Counted from the stretch's first letter, positions 1-5,473 are shown. The stretch is 5,473 nt of DNA from Verrucomicrobiales bacterium (GCA_028817635.1 JAPPPH010000287.1:1-5473), one strand, 5' to 3'. Made by a program: numbers and translations. Notes: a model not told the origin generated them from the sequence alone.

Positions 1-960
1 GTCAAGGTAATCGGCCAGCGTCGACTCGAAATCGTCGCGCGTCGAGATCTGCACCACCCGCTTGTTGAACGGTTTCACCGGGCCGAACCGCTTGGCGTAC
101 CACGGGGCGACCTTGCGGAACATCAGGCAGCCGCGCTGCTCGCCGAACACCTCGAGCATCAGGTCAAAATGCCGACGCATCACCCGCACCCTCTCGACGA
201 ATGCCGGCTCTGGCATCAGTTCGCCGGTTTTTAAAAAGTGATCCGTGTGGCGGAAAATCCACGGGTTGTAAAACGCGCCGCGCCCCACGCTCACCCCATC
301 GCAGCCGGTGGCCTCGATCATGTGTCGCGCCGACTCCGGGGTCGTCACGTCGCCGTTGCCGATCACCGGAATCTCCCTCGCAGCCTCCGCCACCTCGCGG
401 ATGCCAGCCAGATTCACCGTCCCGGTGAAGCCCTGCTCCCGCGTCCGGCCGTGGATAAATACCGCGCGCACGCCGACGTCCTCCAGCACGCGCACGAGGT
501 TCGGCGCGGTGATGTTGTTGTCGTCCCAACCGAGTCGCATCTTGGCCGTGATCGGGATCTTCACCGAATCGACCATCATCTTCACGAGGTGCGCGGTCTT
601 GTCCAACTCGGTCATCATCGCCGAACCGCCTCCGGTCTTGCACACCTTGCGCACCGGGCAGCCCATGTTGATGTCGATCGAGTGAATGCCGATCGACTCG
701 AGGTATTGCGAGGCATCGCGCATTTCCTCCGGCACAGCGCCAAAGAGCTGCACTGCGAGTGGGCTGTCCGCCTCGTTCGTCTCGATGAGTTTGAGCGCCT
801 TGGGGTTGCGCTCGAGCAGTGAACGCGCGTTGACGAGGTCCGTGGTCGTCAGGCCCAACCCACCCACCTCGCGCAGCACCAGCCGAAACGGCAGGTTCGT
901 GTACCCCGCCAGCGGCGACAAAAAGAGGTTGGATTCAAGTTGGAGCGACCCGAATTGCAT
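1..960 (-). CDS. dusB: tRNA-dihydrouridine synthase, DusB/NifR3 type (3' end cut by window edge)
   Basis: This FMN-dependent enzyme reduces uridine to dihydrouridine in tRNA, using NADPH, in the cytoplasm. The frame is open for exactly 320 codons from the ATG at 960-958 to the window edge, with no stop seen. The N-terminal TIM-barrel motif LSPLAGYTNLPFR (14-26) is the usual FMN site start. DINMGCPVRKV (96-106) carries the expected catalytic Cys101. AKMRLGW (139-145), IHGRTR (169-174), GNGDV (201-205) and SVGRGAF (224-230) are the FMN/phosphate-binding segments. The tail RKVAPWYAKRF (282-292) matches the DusB C-terminal helical domain. The family is about 320-350 residues, so only a few dozen at most are missing. 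No clear Shine-Dalgarno precedes the ATG and no convincing promoter was found in 961-1083. The Dus family call is very secure; the DusB subgroup rests on my recall of E. coli DusB. Confidence 0.94.
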   Translation of the reverse strand, partial: MQFGSLQLESNLFLSPLAGYTNLPFRLVLREVGGLGLTTTDLVNARSLLERNPKALKLIETNEADSPLAVQLFGAVPEEMRDASQYLESIGIHSIDINMGCPVRKVCKTGGGSAMMTELDKTAHLVKMMVDSVKIPITAKMRLGWDDNNITAPNLVRVLEDVGVRAVFIHGRTREQGFTGTVNLAGIREVAEAAREIPVIGNGDVTTPESARHMIEATGCDGVSVGRGAFYNPWIFRHTDHFLKTGELMPEPAFVERVRVMRRHFDLMLEVFGEQRGCLMFRKVAPWYAKRFGPVKPFNKRVVQISTRDDFESTLADYLD

Positions 961-1083
961 AACCCAAAACGCGACACCCAGCGTAAGGCAGAAGAAAAAA
1001 CCGTCGCGACAAAAAAGTGCGCTTGTATTCCGGGATCTGCATCACAATTCTCCGGCTTCGGGCAGTATGCTCAGGAAGAGGTT

Positions 1084-1170
1084 TTGCCCCGAAGGGGCAA
1101 TATGTAATAGCCCGGGGCAACGCCCCGGGAGCGGCAACCGCTAACCGAACAAGCCCTGAAGGGGCGACAT
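1084..1170 (+). repeat. Left inverted arm: four small GC-rich hairpins
   Basis: The arm has four consecutive palindromes with loops of 3-5 bases. 1084-1100 is a 7-bp stem TTGCCCC/GGGGCAA with loop GAA. 1111-1129 is an 8-bp stem CCCGGGGC/GCCCCGGG with loop AAC. 1130-1142 is a 5-bp stem AGCGG/CCGCT with loop CAA and has no counterpart on the right. 1153-1165 is a 4-bp GCCC/GGGC stem. An ATAG tetranucleotide (1107-1110) immediately precedes the strongest hairpin, and the inverted right arm has the same ATAG in the same place. This resembles the 5' tetranucleotide plus hairpin of REP sequences recognised by RAYT proteins; that comparison is inference. Confidence 0.85.
1153..1170 (+). promoter_or_regulatory. 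Ribosome site of the transposase buried in a hairpin
   Basis: The only Shine-Dalgarno-like sequence before the ATG at 1172 is AAGGGG (1159-1164), seven bases upstream. It forms part of the GCCC/GGGC hairpin at 1153-1165, so folding of the mRNA would hide it. In addition, the exact inverse of the whole block lies just after the stop codon (1629-1647), allowing a longer 19-bp pairing between the two ends of the transcript. IS200 is known to limit its transposase by a 5' stem-loop over the ribosome site; that the same happens here is inference. Confidence 0.5.
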
Positions 1171-1171
1171 C

Positions 1172-1624
1172 ATGCCTCAATCGCTATCACAGATTTTGGT
1201 TCACTTGGTTTTCTCAACGAAAAACCGGGAAGCGTGGCTGGCCGATTCCATCCGCGATGAGCTGCATGCCTACATTGGGGGCGTCATCAAATCTCAAAAT
1301 GGAACGCTTCTCAAAGCTGGATCAGTGGATGATCACATACATTTACTAGCGGATCATCCCAGAACAGTGTCACCGGCGAAATTGGTTCAGGAGATCAAGA
1401 CCGGCTCGTCGAAGTGGATCAAAACAAAAGGCCCACGTTATACCAAGTTCGCTTGGCAAACCGGTTACGGCATCTTTTCCGTCAGTCCGTCACACAAGAA
1501 TGCGGTAATCTCATACATTGAAAACCAAGCGAAACACCACGATACGAATTCGTTTCAAGACGAGTACCGAAATCTTCTCGGCAAATACGGTATTCAATTT
1601 GATGAACGATACATTTGGGATTGA
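1172..1624 (+). CDS. Y1 HUH-family transposase (IS200/IS605 TnpA-like, possible RAYT)
   Basis: The predicted 150-residue single-domain enzyme would cut and rejoin single-stranded DNA through a 5'-phosphotyrosine link, recognising hairpins at the ends of its element. The N-terminus SQILVHLVFSTKNRE (6-20) is the typical first strand and turn of the Y1_Tnp fold. DDHIHLL (53-59) contains the metal-binding HUH pair His55 and His57. SYIENQAKHH (114-123) contains the candidate nucleophile Tyr115 and Gln119, spaced as Y-x-x-x-Q as in IS200/IS605 TnpA. SFQDEY (127-132) is a common C-terminal motif. The length is normal for the family and all catalytic residues are present, so the gene looks intact. 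No TnpB partner is adjacent. Its base composition is visibly poorer in GC (about 40-53% in three 60-base lines counted) than the flanking genes, consistent with separate origin. Start and stop abut the inverted hairpin arms. Confidence 0.93.
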   Translation: MPQSLSQILVHLVFSTKNREAWLADSIRDELHAYIGGVIKSQNGTLLKAGSVDDHIHLLADHPRTVSPAKLVQEIKTGSSKWIKTKGPRYTKFAWQTGYGIFSVSPSHKNAVISYIENQAKHHDTNSFQDEYRNLLGKYGIQFDERYIWD

Positions 1625-1628
1625 ATGA

Positions 1629-1711
1629 ATGTCGCCCCTTCAGGGCTCTTCTTTTTTGCCCATGATCCCCGGGGCGTTGCCCCGGGCTATCACATTTCAG
1701 CCCTTCGGGCT
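1629..1711 (-). repeat. Right inverted arm of the transposase unit
   Basis: Read on the minus strand this arm repeats the left arm. 1629-1647 is the exact inverse of 1152-1170, starting only four bases after the transposase stop. 1668-1686 is the same 8-bp CCCGGGGC stem with a 3-base loop, and 1687-1690 gives the ATAG foot on the minus strand. 1699-1711 is the outer hairpin, with a 5-bp AGCCC/GGGCT stem and loop TTC, weaker than its left counterpart. The segment between the inner and main hairpins (1648-1667) is unrelated to the left arm and contains a T-run. Confidence 0.85.
1634..1657 (+). terminator. Possible Rho-independent terminator after the transposase
   Basis: A small hairpin with a GCCC/GGGC stem (1634-1646) is followed by a pyrimidine run that ends in six T (1652-1657), about ten bases past the stop codon. 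The stem is only four pairs, so the terminator would be weak alone. The stronger 8-bp hairpin at 1668-1686 lies beyond the T-run and cannot use it. The same bases are part of the right inverted arm, so this may be a side effect of the transposon end. Confidence 0.35.
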
Positions 1712-1792
1712 TTCCACGTCATTTACGGATCCGCTTGGCTCAATCAGATTTCTCACTCTCCACCGGATTCGGTCGACCGTTGGCCAGGCGGG

Positions 1793-3373
1793 TTATTGGA
1801 CGCCAGGGTTGGCCCGGAGGTCGAAGCAGGAGACGTTGTCGTCCATTCGCAGGTAGAGTTTGCCGTCGACGATCACCGGTGAGGGGCACCACATGGCCTT
1901 GATTCGTGTCTTGCCCAACTCGCGATGGGCCTTGGTGTCGGTGTCGATCATCACGAGGTCGCTGCCTTTCTTTTCCAGCGCAATCATTTTCCCGTCGGCA
2001 ATGATCGGAGAGGAGATGGTGCTTTGGCGCGACTCCTTCCACTTCAACTTGCCGGTGGCCAACTCGACGCACATGTGCCACTCGCCGCCGGTTAGGTAAA
2101 CGTGCCCTCCAAAAATCACCGGGGACGACTGCGAGCGTCGCTCCGACATCGGGAAGTTCCAAACCTGCTCGGCCCCGCCCTTGGCCAAGCGATACGCCGC
2201 GAGACCGACTTTTTTGTCCTTGCTGTAAACCACCATCCAGTCGCCGGAGATGACCGGGGTGGAGTCGCCGCCGCCGGCGATCTTCCAGGCGGTCTCGCCG
2301 GTCTCAGGGTGGACGGCGACGTATGCCTTTCTATCGCTGCAGATCAGCCGCTTGCCCGCTTGGCCAAGCGCCAGCACAGGCGAGGAGTTGCTGCTGCGCA
2401 CATCGTCATTTTCCCAAAGCAACTCACCGGACTTTGCATCGTACGCCGTCAATTGCCCGGCAATCAAAAATAGACGACCGTCATCGACGAGAATGGAGGA
2501 CGCCGGCCCCTTGCCGCGCTTGGGTAGCGGCGCCGCCCAGAGCCGCTTGCCGCTTTTGGCGTCCATGCAATAGACGTGCGTGCTGCCTGCGGCAAACAGC
2601 CGGCCATCGGCCACGCAGGGAGTGCTCGACGACTTGCGGCCGGTCGGCTCGCCGGGCGCCTCGGTTTTCCAAAGTCGCTTGCCGCTCTTAGCGTCGAGGC
2701 ACACGACGACGTCCTTGGCCACGCGCACGGTGTTCGGGATCGCCTTGAGCAGTTCGCGCTTGGCCAAGCGGCTGATTGGCTGGGCCTCCATCCATTTTTG
2801 TAACTCGGCGTCGTTCTTAAATCGTTGATCACCCTTCTGCGCCACGCGCCGCATGTCTTCAAACGGGATCGCGGCACGGCCCTTTTTGAATCGACTGACA
2901 ATCCAACTGCCGTTGCGCTCGGCCTGCTCGGCCGACAGGTTATCTGCCACCCACTTTTCCGACCACTCGGTGAGCTTGCGCCCGCGCAGGCGGGGGCTCA
3001 ACGACTCGCGCGCCTTTTCCATTTTCGAGATGATCGGTTCCAGCAGGGTCAAATTCCGGTAGCCGAGCTTGCGCAGGAGGAGCGCGTTGATCTCTCGCTC
3101 CTCCGACGGCTCGTCGTCGTGCCACACGAGGCTGATGTAGGTTTTGCCGTCGGCCACCACCACGCTGCCGTGGCCGCCGTCGTCACCGCTGGGGATGGTT
3201 TCGCTGCGCCAAAGCAGCTTGGGGCCGCCCTCCGGCCATGCGCCCAACAGCGGCACGCCGTCCGCCACCACGCCATTGCGCTGGCTCCCCCGCCACTGCG
3301 ACCAGTCACCAGCGATACCCGTCGACCAGACGGCACCCAGTGCGAACAATAGAATACTACCGCAACGCATCAT
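1793..3373 (-). CDS. Secreted PQQ-like beta-propeller repeat protein
   Basis: The protein is 526 residues and exported, with a BamB/quinoprotein-like propeller fold. I chose the ATG at 3373-3371 (an adjacent ATG at 3370 is equally possible) because it starts directly on a signal peptide: MMRCGSILLFALGAVWSTG, then likely cleavage near residues 21-22. A longer frame begins with TTG at 3412 but adds 13 residues that would spoil the signal. The mature part opens DWSQWRGSQRNG (23-34), typical of Planctomycetota/Verrucomicrobiota propeller proteins. Blade motifs of the form DAKSGKxLW occur at about 226-238, 270-282, 311-323, 354-366 and 437-448. Residues about 88-220 form a charged, probably helical insertion. 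The blade motifs define a fold, not a reaction, and no cofactor-dependent dehydrogenase activity can be claimed. It is divergent from the HTH-hydrolase gene, and its 3' end faces the transposase unit. Confidence 0.9.
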   Translation of the reverse strand: MMRCGSILLFALGAVWSTGIAGDWSQWRGSQRNGVVADGVPLLGAWPEGGPKLLWRSETIPSGDDGGHGSVVVADGKTYISLVWHDDEPSEEREINALLLRKLGYRNLTLLEPIISKMEKARESLSPRLRGRKLTEWSEKWVADNLSAEQAERNGSWIVSRFKKGRAAIPFEDMRRVAQKGDQRFKNDAELQKWMEAQPISRLAKRELLKAIPNTVRVAKDVVVCLDAKSGKRLWKTEAPGEPTGRKSSSTPCVADGRLFAAGSTHVYCMDAKSGKRLWAAPLPKRGKGPASSILVDDGRLFLIAGQLTAYDAKSGELLWENDDVRSSNSSPVLALGQAGKRLICSDRKAYVAVHPETGETAWKIAGGGDSTPVISGDWMVVYSKDKKVGLAAYRLAKGGAEQVWNFPMSERRSQSSPVIFGGHVYLTGGEWHMCVELATGKLKWKESRQSTISSPIIADGKMIALEKKGSDLVMIDTDTKAHRELGKTRIKAMWCPSPVIVDGKLYLRMDDNVSCFDLRANPGVQ

Positions 3374-3451
3374 TGAAGGCGGGACGATGCCGCCGCTGGT
3401 GTCGCCGCGCAAGGTTTTGAATGACCGCAGGTGCAGCCAAACGCAGCTTGT

Positions 3452-3460
3452 ATTATAACA
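3452..3460 (-). promoter_or_regulatory. Extended -10 promoter element for the propeller gene
   Basis: Read on the minus strand these bases are TGTTATAAT, a perfect extended -10 (TGnTATAAT). Transcription would start near 3445 and give a leader of about 70 bases before the ATG at 3373. The -35 position at 17-bp spacing (3475-3480, GCAGAA on the minus strand) is poor, which an extended -10 can tolerate. The element lies in the 111-base gap shared with the divergent gene, whose own promoter is not evident. The nearest plus-strand candidate is TATTAT at 3451-3456, with no good -35. Confidence 0.5.
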
Positions 3461-3484
3461 GGCGCTCCACTAGCTTCTGCCCGA

Positions 3485-4303
3485 ATGGCACTGGAAGACC
3501 ACGTCGGCGACGTCATCGGCAAGGCCCGCAAAGGGCTCGGTGTTGAGCTTGAAAAAGTCGCCGAAGCTGCCGGGCTTGGTACAGACAGCTACGCTCGGTT
3601 CGAGGAGGAAGGCACGCTTGAAGAGCTGCCCGACTTTGACAAGGTCGGCGCGCTGCTCGGGCTTGCGCCCGACAAACTGGCCACCATCGCCACCGGCTGG
3701 ATTCCGCGCGCGGCGGATCTCACGGAAAACAAAACCGTGCGGCAGATCACGACCAACGAGGGCATGGAGGTGCACTGCTATCTTGCCTGGGACGCCGAGA
3801 CCCGCGAGGCGGCATTGTTCGACACCGGCTGGAGCGCGGAGCCGATCCTGAAGGAAATTCAGGAACATGGCTTGACGCTGAAACACCTGTTCATCACCCA
3901 CACGCATCACGATCACATCGCGGCGTTGACGCCGATGCGGAAAAAGTTCCCCGAGTTAGAGCTGCACTCCAGTTCACCCAACGCGCCGGAACGCCAGCGC
4001 AACCGCCCTGAACAGGTCGTCGAGTTGGGGGCACTGCAAATCACTGCTCGCGAGACACCCGGCCATGCCGATGACGGCGCGACGTACGTGATAGACAACT
4101 TTCCCGGATTCGCCCCGAAAGTGGCCGTGGTGGGTGATGCGATCTTTGCCGGGTCGATGGGCGGTGCACCGAACCATTACCAACTCGCTCGCGAGAAGGT
4201 GCAGTCGGAGATTCTCAGCCTTTCAGCTGAGACGATCCTTTGCCCAGGTCATGGCCCCATCACCACCGTCGCCGAGCAGCACATCGTCAACCCGTTCTTT
4301 TGA
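3485..4303 (+). CDS. XRE-like helix-turn-helix fused to metallo-beta-lactamase-fold hydrolase
   Basis: The protein has 272 residues from the ATG at 3485. A GTG at 3431 would add 18 residues with no family character and would lie upstream of the likely promoter DNA. Residues about 8-70 read like a Cro/C1-type HTH: IGKARKGLGVELEKVAEAAG (11-30), then LGTDSYARFEEEG (31-43) and DKVGALLGLAPDKL (52-65). From about residue 80 comes a glyoxalase II-like hydrolase with a full metal set: HTHHDH (His139, His141, Asp143, His144), His194 in TPGHADDG, Asp218 in VGDAIF and His256 in CPGHGP. Such enzymes bind two metals, often zinc, and hydrolyse thioesters or related bonds; the substrate here is unknown. No GloB-type C-terminal substrate domain is present and there is no signal peptide, so it should be cytoplasmic. 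The hydrolase call is very secure; the HTH rests on sequence pattern alone. Confidence 0.9.
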   Translation: MALEDHVGDVIGKARKGLGVELEKVAEAAGLGTDSYARFEEEGTLEELPDFDKVGALLGLAPDKLATIATGWIPRAADLTENKTVRQITTNEGMEVHCYLAWDAETREAALFDTGWSAEPILKEIQEHGLTLKHLFITHTHHDHIAALTPMRKKFPELELHSSSPNAPERQRNRPEQVVELGALQITARETPGHADDGATYVIDNFPGFAPKVAVVGDAIFAGSMGGAPNHYQLAREKVQSEILSLSAETILCPGHGPITTVAEQHIVNPFF

Positions 4304-4410
4304 GCCACCGGGCGTTTTTGGCAGCTCGATGACCGATTTTTCCAAGCTGAATGAAAAAAAGACATCAGAAACGCTCAATCCGCCCCTATTTTGAGGGAGT
4401 CAGCGTATTG

Positions 4411-4458
4411 AAAAAAAAATTATTCAGCGGTTGACATTGAGCCCGGCGGGATTACGAT
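4411..4458 (+). promoter_or_regulatory. Sigma70-type promoter with A-tract for the FecR-domain gene
   Basis: A perfect -35 TTGACA (4431-4436) is followed after 16 bases by TACGAT (4453-4458), which matches four of six -10 consensus bases. An AT-only stretch of nine A plus TTATT lies at 4411-4424, just upstream of the -35, where an UP element would sit. The expected start near 4465 gives a leader of about 40 bases to the ATG at 4504. No Shine-Dalgarno is visible there; the bases before the ATG are A-rich. The rest of the 4304-4503 gap holds no convincing gene or strong terminator. Confidence 0.6.
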
Positions 4459-4469
4459 TCGGGGCGCTT

Positions 4470-4481
4470 AAAAACGTTTTT
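4470..4481. repeat. Perfect 12-base palindrome in the leader of the FecR-domain gene
   Basis: AAAAACGTTTTT is its own reverse complement and lies just after the predicted transcription start, 22 bases before the ATG. This is a position where a repressor could bind. It may equally be chance in an AT-rich leader; the sequence offers no second copy nearby. Confidence 0.4.
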
Positions 4482-4503
4482 GGCCACTAGAACACAAAAA
4501 CTT

Positions 4504-5473
4504 ATGAAAAACGTAGCTTTAACGACAGGTTTATTGGTCGCCGGAATTATGTTCACGGCACAGGCCAACGCCCGGGAGGGGCAAGCCTTGGTACAGACCG
4601 TCAGCGGCGAAGCCAAGATGACTGTGGACGGGAAAAAGTGGGTGCCACTTCAAGTCGGCGCACTGCTGAAGACTGGCACCACCGTCAAGACCGGTGCTGA
4701 GGGTCGCACGGATTTATTCCTTGGGCTCAACGGTTCAATGCTTCGCCTTGTTGGTGACACTGAGTTGACTTTCAGCCGGTTGACCATCGAGGAGTCTCCG
4801 ATCGAGCCGATCGCCCAGACCGAGATGATTTTGAAAAGTGGCCGCGCCATCGGCAACGTCCGCAAGCTGCCCATGGGTTCGAGCTATGTCGTCAAAACTC
4901 CAAAAGGCGAGGCCAACGTCAAGGGAACCGTTTACGACATCAATGCGGAAGGTGAGTTGGTTGTGGTCACCGGCAAGGTGAAGTACACCGACAAGACCAA
5001 CGGCAAGGAAGTGTTGATTGCCAGCGGCGAGAAATACTCCGGCGGTCGTGAGTTGAAGGCCAGCGATGACGAGAAGTCCGATGCGGCTGCAGCTGCTCCG
5101 CCGGATGCCCCGGTTTTCCCCGGGTTCACCATCAAGGTGCCGCTTCGTCAGGGCGTCTGGGAGACCCAGCGCATTGCCCCGACCAATTTCATCTCCCCCA
5201 CCCCGAGCTTTTTCGGTGACTTGGTCATCCGCTCCGGTAACGAGTTTGCTCCGGATCGCTTGGAACTGAATCTGGACGCCGCCACCGGCAGCGAGCTGAC
5301 CGTGGGACAGGAGTTGAAACCTTCCGACCTGCAGTTGAGCATCGGCGGAGGTGCCATCAGCGATGATGATGCCGTGATCGTGGTTGAGGAAGCCATTGGA
5401 GGTGGCAAGAAGCTGGTCGTCAAATCCAAGACCGGTGAAGCCTTCGTCGGGGGCGAAGTTGCATCAGCCAGCG
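4504..5473 (+). CDS. Secreted FecR-domain protein (3' end cut by window edge)
   Basis: The frame is open for 323 codons from the ATG at 4504 to the window edge. Residues 1-23 are a Sec signal peptide (MKNVALTTGLLVAGIMF, ending in ANA) with probable cleavage after Ala23. A FecR-type domain follows: LVQTVSGEAKM (29-39), VGALLKTGTTVKTGAEGR (51-68), then NGSMLRLVGDTELTF (76-90), continuing through SSYVVKTPKGEANVKGT (126-142) and a second strand set to about 180. A short Ala/Pro-rich linker (about 193-203) leads to a C-terminal part (205 on) that I do not recognise, rich in beta-type and acidic segments. Classical FecR is an inner-membrane anti-sigma regulator with a cytoplasmic N-terminus. This protein instead begins with a cleavable signal and appears wholly exported, so a sigma-regulating role is not supported. 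Its own promoter lies just upstream and no sigma factor gene is in view. Confidence 0.88.
   Translation, partial: MKNVALTTGLLVAGIMFTAQANAREGQALVQTVSGEAKMTVDGKKWVPLQVGALLKTGTTVKTGAEGRTDLFLGLNGSMLRLVGDTELTFSRLTIEESPIEPIAQTEMILKSGRAIGNVRKLPMGSSYVVKTPKGEANVKGTVYDINAEGELVVVTGKVKYTDKTNGKEVLIASGEKYSGGRELKASDDEKSDAAAAAPPDAPVFPGFTIKVPLRQGVWETQRIAPTNFISPTPSFFGDLVIRSGNEFAPDRLELNLDAATGSELTVGQELKPSDLQLSIGGGAISDDDAVIVVEEAIGGGKKLVVKSKTGEAFVGGEVASAS

Larger units (their letters stand above)
1084..1711 (+). mobile_element. IS200/IS605-like or RAYT unit: HUH transposase framed by inverted hairpin arms
   Basis: A transposase gene (1172-1624) is bracketed by two arms that are reverse complements over most of their parts. 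A 19-base block at 1152-1170 is repeated exactly inverted at 1629-1647. A 28-base block at 1102-1129 matches the inverse of 1668-1695 with one mismatch. The outermost hairpins (1084-1100 and 1699-1711) correspond with several differences. No target duplication was found, as expected for this single-strand transposition family. The boundaries are set by the outermost hairpins and may be a few bases off. The unit sits between two minus-strand genes and breaks neither. Whether it is a mobile insertion sequence or a domesticated RAYT with its REP hairpins cannot be settled from one copy. Confidence 0.8.

Noticed and set aside
238..822. Long plus-strand frame opposite dusB
   Set aside because: It is the antisense of a conserved enzyme in GC-rich DNA and is rich in His/Arg/Ala as expected of a shadow frame.
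1003..1010. GTCGCGAC palindrome between two A-runs upstream of dusB
   Set aside because: Eight-base palindromes are common at this GC content, the flanking A-runs are not symmetric, and no second copy is nearby.
935..1180. 81-codon minus-strand frame running across the left transposase arm
   Set aside because: Its first half is the antisense of the hairpin arm and it has no protein family character. Only the last 35 codons are mentioned as a weak lead.
1084..1711. CRISPR-like or tandem repeat array
   Set aside because: The repeats are inverted and paired around one gene, not direct and regularly spaced.
3431..3484. GTG start adding 18 residues to the HTH-hydrolase
   Set aside because: The added residues have no domain character, no ribosome site precedes the GTG, and the segment contains the likely promoter DNA. 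The ATG at 3485 fits the HTH start better, but the choice is not proven.
4329..4394. 21-codon frame beginning MTDFSKLNEKK in the gap before the FecR-domain gene
   Set aside because: It is short, has no ribosome site and no recognisable family, and lies in an AT-rich spacer where such frames arise by chance.
4304..4400. Possible terminator after the HTH-hydrolase gene
   Set aside because: There is a short T-run at 4315-4319 and loose GC complementarity, but no stable stem directly before a T-run.

Overview
The window reads as a chromosomal segment of a GC-rich bacterium, most likely from the Verrucomicrobiota/Planctomycetota side of the PVC group. This is an inference from gene content: a secreted PQQ-type beta-propeller protein whose mature part begins DWSQWRGSQRNG, a secreted stand-alone FecR-domain protein, and a small HUH transposase between GC-rich hairpins all fit that group. 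Clear Shine-Dalgarno sequences are missing before most starts. No rRNA, tRNA or CRISPR array was seen.

Layout: positions 1-960 (minus) hold a nearly complete tRNA-dihydrouridine synthase of the DusB type, cut by the left window edge. Positions 1084-1711 form a compact IS200/IS605-like or REP-associated (RAYT) unit: a 150-residue single-domain Y1 HUH transposase (1172-1624, plus) framed by two inverted arms, each a set of short GC-rich hairpins. Positions 1793-3373 (minus) encode a secreted PQQ-like beta-propeller protein with an unusual charged, probably helical insertion in its first blade. A short divergent control region (3374-3484) separates it from 3485-4303 (plus), a fusion of an N-terminal XRE-like helix-turn-helix with a complete metallo-beta-lactamase-fold hydrolase. 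A 200-base gap (4304-4503) then holds a good sigma70-type promoter with an upstream A-tract and a 12-base palindrome. It drives a secreted FecR-domain protein (4504 to the right edge, incomplete).

The genes do not form one obvious pathway. The propeller gene and the HTH-hydrolase gene are divergent and share a control region, so the HTH protein could regulate that region; this is inference. The FecR-domain protein appears to be separately transcribed, with no FecI-type sigma factor or receptor gene visible. The points most worth a second look are the HTH-metallohydrolase fusion, the hairpin architecture of the transposase unit (including occlusion of its ribosome site), and the propeller insertion.
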